Counted from the first letter of the stretch, positions 50,423-59,254 are shown. The stretch: DNA of 64,000 bases from Achromobacter dolens (GCF_902859745.1 NZ_CADIJW010000028.1:1-64000); one strand, 5' to 3'. Notes: a model not told the origin generated them from the letters alone. Program-made: numbers and translations.

Positions 50423-51853
50423 CTAACGCGAGCCATCGCGCCAGGCCGCCTCGGAGGATCCCAAGGCGCTTGCCGGGTAATCCCAAGATTGCGGCGTGTC
50501 CGCGATCCGCAGCGGCGGCTTGACGCGCCTGATCGGGCCCCACGCGGTTGCCTCGATTTGTTCGGACCAGTCGGCTGCGCTTTCCGGCGCCAATGCCGGC
50601 CCGCCTTCCAGCAAGCCGCCATGCGCGACCAGCAATTGGGCGCTGCGGGCGAGCGACGCGCGCGTGGTGCTGCCCGCGCCGGTGGCCAGCCGTTCGGTCA
50701 AGCCCCGGATCGCCGCCGCCGCCATCAGATAGCCGGTGCCGTGGTCCAGCGCCTGGCACGGCAACGGCACCGGGCGGTCGCCACCCTTGGCGCGCATGCC
50801 GGCCTCGGCGATGCCGGTGCTCATCTGCACCAGGCTGTCGAAGCCGCGGCGGCCCCGCCACTCACCGCTCCAGCCATAGGCGTCCAGCGATACGTCGACC
50901 AGCGTCGGGTTGAGCTGGCGGCGGCGCTCGGCGTCCAGGCCCAGGCGGGCGAGGGCGTCGGCGCGATAGCCGTGGATCAGCACGTCGGCCTGGGACAGCA
51001 GGCGTTGCAGCGTGGCCAGCCCCTCGGCGGACTTGAGGTCCAGGCGCGCGCAACGCTTGCCCAGCACGACCTCGGGCACGGTGCCGGGCTCTTCCCAGCC
51101 GGGCGGGTCGATGCGCAATACATCCGCGCCAAAGCCCGCCAGGAAGCGCGTGGCCACGGGGCCGGCCAGGATGCGGGTCAGGTCCAGCACCCGCAGACCC
51201 TGCAACGGACGCTGGCGCGAAATGCGCCAAGCAGGGCGGGCGCCGCCGCCGCTGGCGGCGCGGTGCAGCAGGGGTTCGGCAGCAACGCTTTGGCCTTGCG
51301 GATGCTGGCGCCAGGCGTCCAGGCCGCGCATGGCGGCGGCGCAACCGTTGTGTTCGACCACCGCCGCTTCCAGTTCGTCGGCGCGCCAGCCTGCCACGGC
51401 GCGGGCGACGGCGTCGCGGTCGGCGGCCACGCCCAGGACCGCCAGGGCGGCGTCGCGATGATGGGGCGCGTTGGTGTGCAGCCGGATCCAGCCGTCCGCC
51501 GCGCGGTAGTCGCCGGCGACGGCGTCCCACAGCGGCGGCATGCTCCAGCCGATGGGGCGCAGGCTGGTGCCGAACCAGAAAGAGGCCAGTCGTTGGTCGA
51601 CCTCGACCGCCGGCACGGCGGGCGCACCGGCCGCGCCTGCGCCGGCCGCGACGAATTCCGCCATGGCCAGGCCGGCGGCGCCGATCGCGGCGGTGGCGAA
51701 TTCCGTGACGGCGAAGGCCGAGGGCAAGGCGCCCTGGCCGGTGATGGCGACCTGGCTCAGCAGGGCGGGATCGCCGCCCGCCGCGAGCCAGAACTGGCGC
51801 AGGTAGTCGGCGGTGGCCGGCGAGGGCGGGAGGGAGCGATGGATGGCGGACAT
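50423..51853 (-). CDS. Family III (CaiB/BaiF) CoA transferase
   Basis: This 476-residue protein has CaiB/BaiF motifs: LRVLDLTRILAGPVATRFLA, FGADVLRIDPP, RCARLDLKSAEGLATLQRLL, DVLIHGYRADALARLGLD and QALDHGTGYLMAAAAIRG. These enzymes move CoA between carboxylic acids; the substrate is not predictable. An N-terminal part of about 190 residues precedes the usual start of the domain and may be a second, degenerate copy. ATG 51853 has GGAAG five bases upstream and is preferred over the in-frame ATG 51892. It is divergent from the HTH-citrate synthase gene. Confidence 0.85.
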   Translation of the reverse strand: MSAIHRSLPPSPATADYLRQFWLAAGGDPALLSQVAITGQGALPSAFAVTEFATAAIGAAGLAMAEFVAAGAGAAGAPAVPAVEVDQRLASFWFGTSLRPIGWSMPPLWDAVAGDYRAADGWIRLHTNAPHHRDAALAVLGVAADRDAVARAVAGWRADELEAAVVEHNGCAAAMRGLDAWRQHPQGQSVAAEPLLHRAASGGGARPAWRISRQRPLQGLRVLDLTRILAGPVATRFLAGFGADVLRIDPPGWEEPGTVPEVVLGKRCARLDLKSAEGLATLQRLLSQADVLIHGYRADALARLGLDAERRRQLNPTLVDVSLDAYGWSGEWRGRRGFDSLVQMSTGIAEAGMRAKGGDRPVPLPCQALDHGTGYLMAAAAIRGLTERLATGAGSTTRASLARSAQLLVAHGGLLEGGPALAPESAADWSEQIEATAWGPIRRVKPPLRIADTPQSWDYPASALGSSEAAWRDGSR

Positions 51854-51914
51854 GTGGCTTCCGGGTCGTTGAGGGATGACGCCAGGATTCATCTTGCCGC
51901 ATTAATTGTCAATA

Positions 51915-51931
51915 TTGATTAATATAATCAA
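51915..51931. promoter_or_regulatory. 17-bp palindrome in the divergent promoter region
   Basis: TTGATTAATATAATCAA is a perfect inverted repeat (7-bp arms, 3-base centre) in a very AT-rich gap between the CoA transferase and HTH-citrate synthase starts. It contains TATAAT (51923-51928), and TTGACA lies on the minus strand at 51912-51907. It is a good candidate operator for the HTH-citrate synthase protein. Confidence 0.5.
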
Positions 51932-51962
51932 CCCATTGCCCTCGTTCCCCGTCTCGGAACCC

Positions 51963-53174
51963 ATGCCCAATTACCTGACCTCCGCCGCCGCGGCCACCCG
52001 CCTGGGGGTGTCGCGCCAGACCCTGTACGCCTACGTCAGCCGGGGATTGCTGCACGCCGAGACCGGCGCCACGCCGCGCGAAAGCCGCTACCTGGCCGAG
52101 GAGGTCGAACGGCTGGCGGCGCAGCGCACCCGTGGCCGCAAGCCGAAAGAGGTGGCCAAGGCGACGCTGAACTGGGGCCTGCCGGTGCTGGAGTCGGCCA
52201 TCACCCTGATCGAGGATGGCCAGTTGTTCTATCGCGGTGAAAACGCCGTGGCGCTGGCGCAATCGTCCTCGGTGGAAGCGGTGGCCGCGCATCTGTGGCA
52301 ATGCGACCAGGCCATGGCGTTCGGCGCGGCCGCGCCGGGGTTGTCCGAGGATCTGGCGGCGCTGTTCGCGCGCCATCGCGGCCAGCGCGCCGAGGCCGCG
52401 CTGTTGCCGCTGTTCACGGCGGCCAGCGATGACGATGCGACCGCGTTGTGGCAGCGCTCGCCCGAGCGCCAGGCGCAGGGCTGCGGCGCGCTGGTGCGCA
52501 CGCTGGCGGCCTGCCTGCTGCAGACCGCGCCGGACGACGCGCCGATCCACGCGCAGTGCGCCCGCGCCTGGGGCGTGGACGCGGCGGGCGCGGATCTTAT
52601 CCGCATGGCGCTGGTGCTCTGCGCCGACCACGAACTGAACGCCTCCAGTTTCACCGCGCGCTGCATCGCATCCACGGGCGCCAGCCTGCGCGCCGGCATT
52701 GTCGGCGGGCTGGCGGCGTTGACGGGCGGCCGCCACGGCGCCACCACGGCGCGCGTCGAGGCGATGTGGGAGGAACTGGAACGTGGCGACGGCGGCGCGG
52801 ACGCCGGCCAGCGGCTGGCGCGGGGCTTGCGCGAGCGGCTGGCGCGGGGCGAAGACATGCCGGGTTTTGGCCACCACCTTTACCCCGCGGGCGATCCGCG
52901 CGCCAGCGCCTTGCTGGCGCGGATACTGCCGCGGCGCCCCGAGTGGGAGACATTGATCGAGCAGGCGTTCGAGCTATCGGGGCAGCGGCCCTCGGTGGAC
53001 TTCTCGCTGGTGGCGGTGCGGCGCCATCTGGGCCTGCCGCCGGGCGCGGCCTTCGGCCTGTTCGCGCTGGGACGCTCGATCGGCTGGCTGGCGCATGGCC
53101 TGGAGCAGCGCGGCAGCCCCGATGTGATCCGGCCGCGCGCGGCTTATACCGGGATTCGTCCGGACGCGGCCTGA
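51963..53174 (+). CDS. Citrate-synthase-family protein with N-terminal DNA-binding domain
   Basis: This 403-residue protein starts with a MerR-like helix-turn-helix (YLTSAAAATRLGVSRQTLYAYVSRGLL, residues about 3-30) and an Arg/Lys linker, then a citrate synthase domain. Active-site features are visible: ADHELNASSF, GGRHGATT, GFGHHLYPAGDPRA and SVDFSLVAV. It could be an enzyme that binds DNA or a regulator sensing acyl-CoA or oxaloacetate-type ligands. Glycine-for-arginine style changes around GGRHGA differ from the usual GGLHGG. It is divergent from a CoA transferase gene, which suggests shared control. ATG 51963. Confidence 0.83.
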   Translation: MPNYLTSAAAATRLGVSRQTLYAYVSRGLLHAETGATPRESRYLAEEVERLAAQRTRGRKPKEVAKATLNWGLPVLESAITLIEDGQLFYRGENAVALAQSSSVEAVAAHLWQCDQAMAFGAAAPGLSEDLAALFARHRGQRAEAALLPLFTAASDDDATALWQRSPERQAQGCGALVRTLAACLLQTAPDDAPIHAQCARAWGVDAAGADLIRMALVLCADHELNASSFTARCIASTGASLRAGIVGGLAALTGGRHGATTARVEAMWEELERGDGGADAGQRLARGLRERLARGEDMPGFGHHLYPAGDPRASALLARILPRRPEWETLIEQAFELSGQRPSVDFSLVAVRRHLGLPPGAAFGLFALGRSIGWLAHGLEQRGSPDVIRPRAAYTGIRPDAA

Positions 53175-53200
53175 CGGCGGCGCGGTGGCGCGCGCCGCCG
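53175..53200. terminator. Hairpin between convergent genes
   Basis: CGGCGGCGCG (53175-53184) pairs with CGCGCCGCCG (53191-53200), a 10-bp perfect stem with a 6-base loop, starting at the citrate synthase stop. The DUF6882-like gene ends at 53206 from the other side. No T-run is present; possible two-way terminator. Confidence 0.4.
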
Positions 53201-53205
53201 GCGCG

Positions 53206-53685
53206 TCAGGCCTTGGACAAGGTCACCTGGCCGAACGTCATCCAGACGTGGGCGGTCTCCGAGGCCTGCGCGCGGTACGAGCCGCTGGCCTCGCCCAGCC
53301 GCATGGCCACGGCGGTGAATTCCCAGGCCAGGGCGTCATCGCATGGCACCTTGCGGTGGGTGTATGCCTCCAGGCCGTGGGCCTTGCCGAAGGCCAGCGC
53401 CAGTTGGGCGTGTTCGGCCAGTTCGGCGGGCACCGACGGATGATCCCAGCCCCACAGGAAGCTGCCGTCCTCGCTATTGGAGGTGCCGACGATCTGCACC
53501 GGCGCTTGCGCGGTGATGCCGCCGGGCAGTTGGAACACGATCAGGCCGCTGTCCATGTCCACGGACCATTGCTCGGCCTCATCCAGGTGCCAGGTGGCGC
53601 AGTGCGCCGAGGTGGCGGCCCGCATGCCTTCCAGGCTCTGGGCGATGTAGTTGGAAACGTCGAAGGGCTGCGTGGTGTCGGACAT
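53206..53685 (-). CDS. DUF6882-like small protein
   Basis: This 159-residue cytoplasmic protein contains GSFLWGWDHPSVPAELAEHA followed by LALAFGKAHG and a C-terminal segment ending HVWMTFGQVTL. This pattern fits DUF6882, a family of unknown function; the name is tentative. ATG 53685 is chosen over the frame opening at 53745 because MSDTTQPF gives a normal start. It converges on the citrate synthase gene. The 215 bases between this gene and the next contain no recognisable feature. Confidence 0.65.
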   Translation of the reverse strand: MSDTTQPFDVSNYIAQSLEGMRAATSAHCATWHLDEAEQWSVDMDSGLIVFQLPGGITAQAPVQIVGTSNSEDGSFLWGWDHPSVPAELAEHAQLALAFGKAHGLEAYTHRKVPCDDALAWEFTAVAMRLGEASGSYRAQASETAHVWMTFGQVTLSKA

Positions 53686-53900
53686 GCGGGGCTTTGCGGG
53701 TGATGGAAAGGCGATAGGGTACCCGCAAAGCGCTGGCCGGCGCATCGCTCATGCGCGACCGGACCGCCGCGATCGCGCGGCGCCATGCCGAAGCGGGTGA
53801 ACGGCGGCGTTCAGGTCGGCGATCAGTGCCCCGGACGCGCCAGCACGTAGACGCGAGTGTGCGGCCGTAGTGCGTTCGATCCAGCGGTTCCTGGCGGTGT

Positions 53901-54710
53901 TCAATACGTCAGCGGCGCGCCGGTCACGACTTCGTACAGGAACCGGTCCAGCCGCTCGGTCTGGCCGTCCGGCCGGTCGAAGAAGGGCGCCTTTTCCAGG
54001 GCCGGCAACGTGGTTTCCAGATAGGCGTGGATCAGCGGGAAGCGCGGGCCGTGCTTGGCCTCGCCGGCCTGCATCTTGATGGCCAGCAGCGCGTTGATCT
54101 CGTCGCGCAGCGCGGGGTCGGTGACCATGGCGTCGGCCAGGTCCGCGAAACGCATCGGCGGGATGCCGCGGCCGCTGTCGATCCATTGCGCGGCCAGCAC
54201 CGGACGCAGCACGTACAGGTATTTCTTGAGCCGCACCGTGTCGCCCTGCAGCGATTCGCGGAAGTTGCGGCCGGCCATGGCCACGTAATGCCAGCGGCCC
54301 TTGATGTGCGAGAAATACTCGCTGCGGAAGTGCCGCAGCCAGGCGCTGGTGGCGTCGTCGTGGCGATACAGCACGGGCGAATCCAGCCATTCGAACAAGG
54401 TCGGGTTGGAGCCGCGCAGCAGTTGCAGCGCCTTGCGCAATTCCCAGCCGGACACGTCCAGCTCGTCGTCGATGGGCAGCTCGATCACGTCGCGCTGGGG
54501 CACCACGCGCAGGTACCAGTCCAGCTTGTGCACGTACAGGAAGCGCACGTCGTAGTCGCTGTCTGGCGAGGCGAACCCCCAGCCCCGGCTGCCGGATTCG
54601 CAGGCGAGCAGGACGCGGACATCGTGACGCTGTTCGATGTGTTCCAGGGTCGCCATGACGCGCTCGCGGATGGCCGGGTCGATGGGGTGGGCATGCAGAA
54701 TCGAAGTCAT
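53901..54710 (-). CDS. RlaP-like nucleotidyltransferase (PF10127 type)
   Basis: This 269-residue protein has a polymerase-beta-type core: LLACESGSRGWGFASPDSDYDVRFLYV (residues about 33-60) holds the GS motif and the DxD metal pair. WELRKALQLLRGSNPTLFEWL and a helical C-terminus follow. This is the RlaP/YcgL-type nucleotidyltransferase family linked to RNA repair. No RtcB or other RNA-repair gene is in view. ATG 54710 opens directly before the domain; the frame is open much further upstream only because of high GC. It is divergent from the MarR gene. Confidence 0.8.
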   Translation of the reverse strand: MTSILHAHPIDPAIRERVMATLEHIEQRHDVRVLLACESGSRGWGFASPDSDYDVRFLYVHKLDWYLRVVPQRDVIELPIDDELDVSGWELRKALQLLRGSNPTLFEWLDSPVLYRHDDATSAWLRHFRSEYFSHIKGRWHYVAMAGRNFRESLQGDTVRLKKYLYVLRPVLAAQWIDSGRGIPPMRFADLADAMVTDPALRDEINALLAIKMQAGEAKHGPRFPLIHAYLETTLPALEKAPFFDRPDGQTERLDRFLYEVVTGAPLTY

Positions 54711-54796
54711 GGTCCGGATGCTAGCACTTCGCCAGGCGGGCGCCGCGCGGGGCGATCGCTCGGCGGGATGTCGCCATGGCCTGCTCGTTTGTCCTG

Positions 54797-54818
54797 TATA
54801 GTTAGGTGCCTTATCATA
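54797..54818 (+). promoter_or_regulatory. Possible MarR operator over a -10 element
   Basis: ATAGTTAGGTGCCTTATCAT (54798-54817) is an imperfect palindrome centred on GGTGCC, lying 30-50 bases before the MarR start. TATAGT (54797-54802) could be the -10. This is typical placement for MarR autoregulation, but the match is weak. Confidence 0.3.
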
Positions 54819-54846
54819 TGCTGCCGTATCAACTGCCGGAAATCCC

Positions 54847-55389
54847 ATGCCACCCGCCATTCCCATCATTTCCGCCATGCTGGAACCCAAGCACCACGCG
54901 CTGCTGGACGAGGCCGCCCGCCGCGGGCTGCAATCCGCGGACGGCATGCGGTTGTGCCTGCAGGTGCTGGCTCTGGCCGGCGCCATCGACCGCGATTGCG
55001 CCGCGCGCCTGGCGCCGCGGCAGTTATCGGAAGGCAAGTTCGTGCTGCTGTTCCTGCTGCACGGGCAGGCGGGCGGTCTGTCGCCGCACGAACTCGCGGC
55101 GCGCGCGGGGGTGACGCGCGCCACCGTCACCGGCCTGCTCGATGGACTGGAGCGCGACGGCTTCGTTTCGCGCCAGCCGGGCCAGGACGACCGGCGCCGG
55201 ATCGCGGTGGTCCTGACGCCCAAGGGCAAGACGGCGGCGGCCAGGTTGTTCAAGGAGCACACGCAGTGGATCGGCTCGTTGTTCGACCCGCTTTCGCCGA
55301 CCGAGCGGCGCCAGCTCGGCGAGCTGCTGGCGAAGGTATGGCGCGGCACCGACAGCGGGCGCGCGGCGTTGGCGAAGGACGCGCCATGA
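54847..55389 (+). CDS. MarR-family transcriptional regulator
   Basis: This 180-residue protein has a winged helix at about residues 60-140 with LSPHELAARAGVTRATVTGLLDGLERDGFV, and the wing QPGQDDRRRIAVVLTPKG. The conserved DDRRR-type wing and flanking helices are standard for MarR repressors. Its TGA overlaps the ATG of the DNA repair gene (ATGA), so the two are translationally coupled and the regulator probably controls that gene. The ligand is unknown. Confidence 0.9.
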   Translation: MPPAIPIISAMLEPKHHALLDEAARRGLQSADGMRLCLQVLALAGAIDRDCAARLAPRQLSEGKFVLLFLLHGQAGGLSPHELAARAGVTRATVTGLLDGLERDGFVSRQPGQDDRRRIAVVLTPKGKTAAARLFKEHTQWIGSLFDPLSPTERRQLGELLAKVWRGTDSGRAALAKDAP

Positions 55390-56147
55390 GCGCCGCCCGT
55401 CGAGGCGTCAAGGACATCGGCGCCGACCGCCTGGCGCGGCTGAACGCGGGCGCGCCGGCCACGCACCTGACCGAGTGCCTGGCGGTGGACTTTGCCGTGT
55501 TGATGCAGGCGCTGGCGCCCGAGGTGGGCGCCGATGGCATCGCCGCCATGCGGGCCGCGGCGGCGCTGGGCATCTCCAGGCGCATGGCGGTGGCGGCGCG
55601 CATCCTGCATGAACGCCTGGGCCCGGCCGGCTGCGCGCGGATGGCGGCGCAGGCCTCCGACACCGCGCGCGGCTGGGCTTGCTTCATGATCGGGGCGGCG
55701 CCGGATGTGCCGCTGGCGCAGCGCCTGGCGCGCATCCGGCCGTTGGCCGACGACGCGCACTTTGGCGTGCGCGAATGGGCCTGGCTGGCGCTGCGGCCGG
55801 CGTTGACGGCCGACCTGGACGCGGCCATCACGCAACTGCAACCCTGGACGACGTTGCCGTCCGAGCGCCTGCGGCGCTTTGCCAGCGAAGCGCTGCGGCC
55901 GCGCGGCGTCTGGTGCGCGCACATCGCCGCGCTCAAGGCGGATCCGGGGCGGGCGCTGCCGCTGCTGGAGCCGCTGCGCGCCGATCCGGCGGTCTACGTG
56001 CAGGATTCGGTGGCGAACTGGTTGAACGACGCCAGCAAGGACCAGCCCGACTGGGCCCGGCGGGTGTGCGCGCGCTGGCTGACGCACAGCCCGGTCGCGG
56101 CGACGCAGCGCATCTGCCAGCGGGCGCTGCGCACCATCGGACCGTAG
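55386..56147 (+). CDS. HEAT-repeat DNA alkylation repair-like protein
   Basis: This 253-residue, all-helical protein has HEAT-like units such as GVREWAWLALRPAL, LRRFASEALRPRGVWC and VYVQDSVANWLNDASKDQPDWARR. The last two segments are typical of AlkC/AlkD-type DNA glycosylases, which excise bulky or positively charged alkylated bases without flipping them out. ATG 55386 overlaps the MarR stop. The catalytic residues cannot be fixed by eye, so activity is inferred from the fold. Confidence 0.78.
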   Translation: MSAARRGVKDIGADRLARLNAGAPATHLTECLAVDFAVLMQALAPEVGADGIAAMRAAAALGISRRMAVAARILHERLGPAGCARMAAQASDTARGWACFMIGAAPDVPLAQRLARIRPLADDAHFGVREWAWLALRPALTADLDAAITQLQPWTTLPSERLRRFASEALRPRGVWCAHIAALKADPGRALPLLEPLRADPAVYVQDSVANWLNDASKDQPDWARRVCARWLTHSPVAATQRICQRALRTIGP

Positions 56148-56208
56148 CGCCGATCGTTGCGCCGCAAGCGCGGCCATCGGTGTCGATAATGCGTTGGCCG
56201 CGTGCGGC

Positions 56209-56814
56209 TCAACCCTGCGCTTCGGCCGCCAACGCGGCCTGCACGGCGGGGCGGGATTCGATGCTGCGCTGGAATTGCACCAAGGCAGGCCAGCGTATCA
56301 GGTCCACGCCGAGTTGCGGCGCCCAGCACAGCACCGCGTACAGGTAGATATCGGCCACGCCATAGCGGTCCTGCACCAGGGCGTGCCGCGCGTGCAGCGC
56401 GGAGGCCACGTAATCGAGGCGTTTTTCCAGCCGCGCCTGCCACCACGTGCGCGCAGCCTCGGGCAGGTCGCGATTGAACAGCGGGCCGAATCCGCCGTGG
56501 ATCTCCGCGGAGATGAAATTCAGCCATTCATGCAGCCGGTTGCGGGCCCAACTGCCGGCGGGCGGGACCAGGCCGGAATCGGGACGCAGGTCGGCCAGGT
56601 ACAGGCTGATGGCGGGGCCTTCAGTCAGCACCTCACCCCCCTCGACCTCCAGCGCGGCAACGTAGCCCTTGGGGTTGATGGCCAGGAAATCGCGGCCGTC
56701 CGCGGTGCGCTTGGCGCGGTTATCGACGCGGATCAGGTCGAATCGCAGGTCCAGTTCGCGCAGCAGGATGTGGGGCGACAGCGAGCAGGTGCCGGGGGCG
56801 TAGTAGAGCTTCAT
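56209..56814 (-). CDS. Glutathione S-transferase, beta-class-like
   Basis: This 201-residue protein begins MKLYYAPGTCSLSPHILL, with Cys10 at the beta-class GST active-site position. NPKGYVAALE and LTEGPAISLYLAD form the glutathione site, and ADIYLYAVLCWA lies in the C-terminal helical domain. It conjugates glutathione to small molecules or acts in redox protection. It is divergent from a LysR gene that may control it. Confidence 0.92.
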   Translation of the reverse strand: MKLYYAPGTCSLSPHILLRELDLRFDLIRVDNRAKRTADGRDFLAINPKGYVAALEVEGGEVLTEGPAISLYLADLRPDSGLVPPAGSWARNRLHEWLNFISAEIHGGFGPLFNRDLPEAARTWWQARLEKRLDYVASALHARHALVQDRYGVADIYLYAVLCWAPQLGVDLIRWPALVQFQRSIESRPAVQAALAAEAQG

Positions 56815-56887
56815 GGAATCGTTTCGGGGGTGGCCCGATCTGGGGGAAAGGACGCCCAGGATCGCTCGGCCTGGAGTATTCGTAAAA

Positions 56888-56905
56888 TTACTTCTTCAGA
56901 AATAA
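56888..56905. promoter_or_regulatory. Candidate LysR site between GST and LysR genes
   Basis: TTACTTCTTCAGAAATAA is an 18-bp palindrome with one mismatched pair, in an AT-rich patch 22 bases before the LysR start. LysR regulators usually bind such sites to control themselves and the divergent gene. Confidence 0.4.
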
Positions 56906-56926
56906 GGAATAAGTTGAGCTACTTCC

Positions 56927-57802
56927 ATGATGAATCTGATCCATTGGCGGCTGCTGCTGGCGGTGGTGGACGCCGGCAATATCACCCATGCCGCGCGGCA
57001 GGTGGGCATGACGCAGTCGGGCGCGAGCCAGGCCATCGCCCAGCTTGAACATCATCTGGGCGCGCCCCTGTTCACGCGCGAGCGGCGCCAGAGCGTGCCG
57101 ACCGCGCTGGGACTGCGGGTGGCGCATGAGGCCCGCGCCATGCTGGGCTCGCTGGGCCGCATCCAGGCGCTGGCGCGCGAAAGCGCCGGCGTGGCCGGCG
57201 GCGTCCTGCGGCTGGCCAGCTTTCCGATGGTGTTCTCGACCATTCTGCCGCCGGTGCTGCGACGCTTCCGGCAGTTGCATCCCGCCGTCGAGGTGGTGCC
57301 GTTGGAAGCCAGCGACAGCGAGATCGAGACCTTGCTGGCCGCCGGCACCGTGGACGTGGGCGTGGTGCTCAATCCGCCCGCGCGGCGCGGCGCCTGTCCG
57401 CTGGGCGAGGACGACTGGGTGGCGGTGCTGCCGGCCTCGCATCCGCTGGCGCGCGGCGCGTCGGTGACGCTGGCGCAACTGGCGGCGCAACCGTTCGTGC
57501 TGGCCACGGGCGGTTGCAGCGTGCACGCGGCCAGCGTCGCGGCGGATGCCGGCCTGGCGCTGGCCGACGTGCGCGCCACGGTCATGGAATGGTCCAGCGC
57601 CTACGCGCTGGTGCGCGATAACGTCGGCGTGGCCCTGGTGCCCGAACTGACGCTGCCCGAGAATCGCCGGGGCCTGCGGGTGATGCCCCTGGCCACGCCG
57701 GTGCGGCGGCGTTTCGCGCTGGCGGCGTCGCCGCAGGCCGCCAGCGCGCCGGCGGTGCTGGCCTTGTTCGAGATGTTGCGGCAGGATGACAGCAAGGCCT
57801 GA
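56927..57802 (+). CDS. LysR-family transcriptional regulator
   Basis: This 291-residue protein has the LysR helix-turn-helix at about residues 17-45 (GNITHAARQVGMTQSGASQAIAQLEHHLG) followed by PLFTRERRQSVPT. An effector-binding domain runs to the end. It is divergent from the GST gene, which is its likely target. The usual co-inducer is unknown. Confidence 0.93.
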   Translation: MMNLIHWRLLLAVVDAGNITHAARQVGMTQSGASQAIAQLEHHLGAPLFTRERRQSVPTALGLRVAHEARAMLGSLGRIQALARESAGVAGGVLRLASFPMVFSTILPPVLRRFRQLHPAVEVVPLEASDSEIETLLAAGTVDVGVVLNPPARRGACPLGEDDWVAVLPASHPLARGASVTLAQLAAQPFVLATGGCSVHAASVAADAGLALADVRATVMEWSSAYALVRDNVGVALVPELTLPENRRGLRVMPLATPVRRRFALAASPQAASAPAVLALFEMLRQDDSKA

Positions 57803-57882
57803 GGGCCGGGCGCGGGCCGTTGCGCGCCGTCATCGCGGCGACATCGGGGCGGCCTACGATCGCGGTTTTTGGCCGAGGCGAC

Positions 57883-58311
57883 ATGATCATCCGCAACGCA
57901 GAAGCCGGCGACAGCGCCGATATCGTCGAATTGCTGGCCCAACTGGGCTATCCGGGCACCGCGGCTTTCCTGCCCGGGAAGATCGAACGCCTGCTGGGGC
58001 ACCGCGACGCCGAGCTGCTGGTGGCCGAGGACGGCGACCGGCTGCTGGGCTTCATCGCCCTGCACTTCATGGTGCAACTGGCGCTGCCCGGGGACTTCTG
58101 CCGCATCACCTATTTCTGTGTCAGCGACGCGGCGCGCGGCAGCGGGGTGGGCCGGGCGCTGGAAGAGGCGGCCGAGGCGCTGGCGCGGGCGCGCGGCTGT
58201 GACCGCATCGAGGTGCACTGCCACCAGCGGCGCACTGACGCGCACCGCTTCTATTACCGCCAGGGCTATGAGGAATCGCCGAAGTACCTGATGAAGTCCT
58301 GCCGCCCCTGA
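57883..58311 (+). CDS. GNAT-family N-acetyltransferase
   Basis: This 142-residue protein begins MIIRNAEAGDSADIVELL. Strand LLVAEDGDRLLGFIALHF leads to YFCVSDAARGSGVGRALEEA, whose RGSGVG holds the acetyl-CoA pyrophosphate. HCHQRRTDAHRFYYRQGYE closes the fold as is typical of GNAT. ATG 57883 with a GAGG site is chosen over the opening at 57820. The substrate is unknown. Confidence 0.9.
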   Translation: MIIRNAEAGDSADIVELLAQLGYPGTAAFLPGKIERLLGHRDAELLVAEDGDRLLGFIALHFMVQLALPGDFCRITYFCVSDAARGSGVGRALEEAAEALARARGCDRIEVHCHQRRTDAHRFYYRQGYEESPKYLMKSCRP

Positions 58312-58406
58312 GCGCGCGCGGCGAGGTTGCGGCCACACAGGGTTGGCGCGCGCGCGCCGCGCTCGTGTAGTCTTGCCCGTTCCAACGACAAGTCCAAAGG
58401 ACGGGC

Positions 58407-59213
58407 ATGGAAGAGACAACCCAAGTGACCACGCAGGATGCGCCGCGCGACTGGGCGGCGCTGGTCGACGACCTGAACCGCCTGCTGCGGCTCAAGACCA
58501 CGGTCATCGGCATGAAGCTGTACGAGGACGAGGCGGCGCTGGCGGGCGTGAAGGGGCTGCGCCGGCCCAGGGCCACCCATACCACCGACCAGATCGTCGG
58601 CATGGCGGCGCGGCTGGGCTGGACCGTTGGCATCACCGGCGACGACCTGGTCGGCGCGCAGTGCCGCGCGGTGATCGGCCTGGGGCCGCAGGACGAGGCC
58701 TGGCGCAGCGGCAAGGAGTACGTCGGCGTGTGGCACGTCACCGAGGCCGACGCCCGCGCGCGCCAGGAGGCCCTGTCCTGCGTGCCGGCGGGCAGGTACC
58801 GGGCGATGGTGGTGTCGCCGCTGGCCTCGGGCCGGCTCGATCCGCCCGACATCTGCCTGATCTATGCGACGCCCGGGCAGATGATCATCCTGATCAATGG
58901 CCTGCAATGGAAAAACTACCGGCGCTTCGACTGGAGCGTGGTGGGCGAGACCGCCTGTGCCGATTCGTGGGGGCGGGCGCTGGCCACCGGCGAGCCCAGC
59001 CTGTCCTTGCCCTGTTATGCCGAGCGCCGCTACGGCGGCGTGCCGGACGAGGAAATGCTGATGGCGCTGCCGCCGCGCTACCTGCCCCTGGCGATCGAAG
59101 GCATGAAGGCGCTGTCGGCCAATGGCCTGCGTTATCCCATCCCGCCATACGGCATCCAGAACGACGTGCGCGCCGGCATGGGCGTGAGCTACGCGCAGCC
59201 GCCGCGCGGCTGA
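58407..59213 (+). CDS. DUF169 protein
   Basis: This 268-residue protein matches DUF169. VIGMKLYEDEA, QIVGMAARLGW, CRAVIGLG, PPDICLIYATPGQMIILING and YAERRYGGVPDEEMLMALPP are characteristic segments, with several cysteines (C115-ALSC style). The function of the family is unknown. It stands alone between a GNAT gene and a convergent LysR gene. GGACGGGC lies just before the ATG. Confidence 0.85.
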   Translation: MEETTQVTTQDAPRDWAALVDDLNRLLRLKTTVIGMKLYEDEAALAGVKGLRRPRATHTTDQIVGMAARLGWTVGITGDDLVGAQCRAVIGLGPQDEAWRSGKEYVGVWHVTEADARARQEALSCVPAGRYRAMVVSPLASGRLDPPDICLIYATPGQMIILINGLQWKNYRRFDWSVVGETACADSWGRALATGEPSLSLPCYAERRYGGVPDEEMLMALPPRYLPLAIEGMKALSANGLRYPIPPYGIQNDVRAGMGVSYAQPPRG

Positions 59214-59254
59214 GACGGGCGGGCCTGGGATGGGCCTGGGATGGGCGGGGCTGT

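Noticed and set aside
53901-56177. Minus-strand open frame of 758 codons upstream of the nucleotidyltransferase
   Set aside because: The domain starts at ATG 54710; the rest is antisense to the MarR and repair genes.
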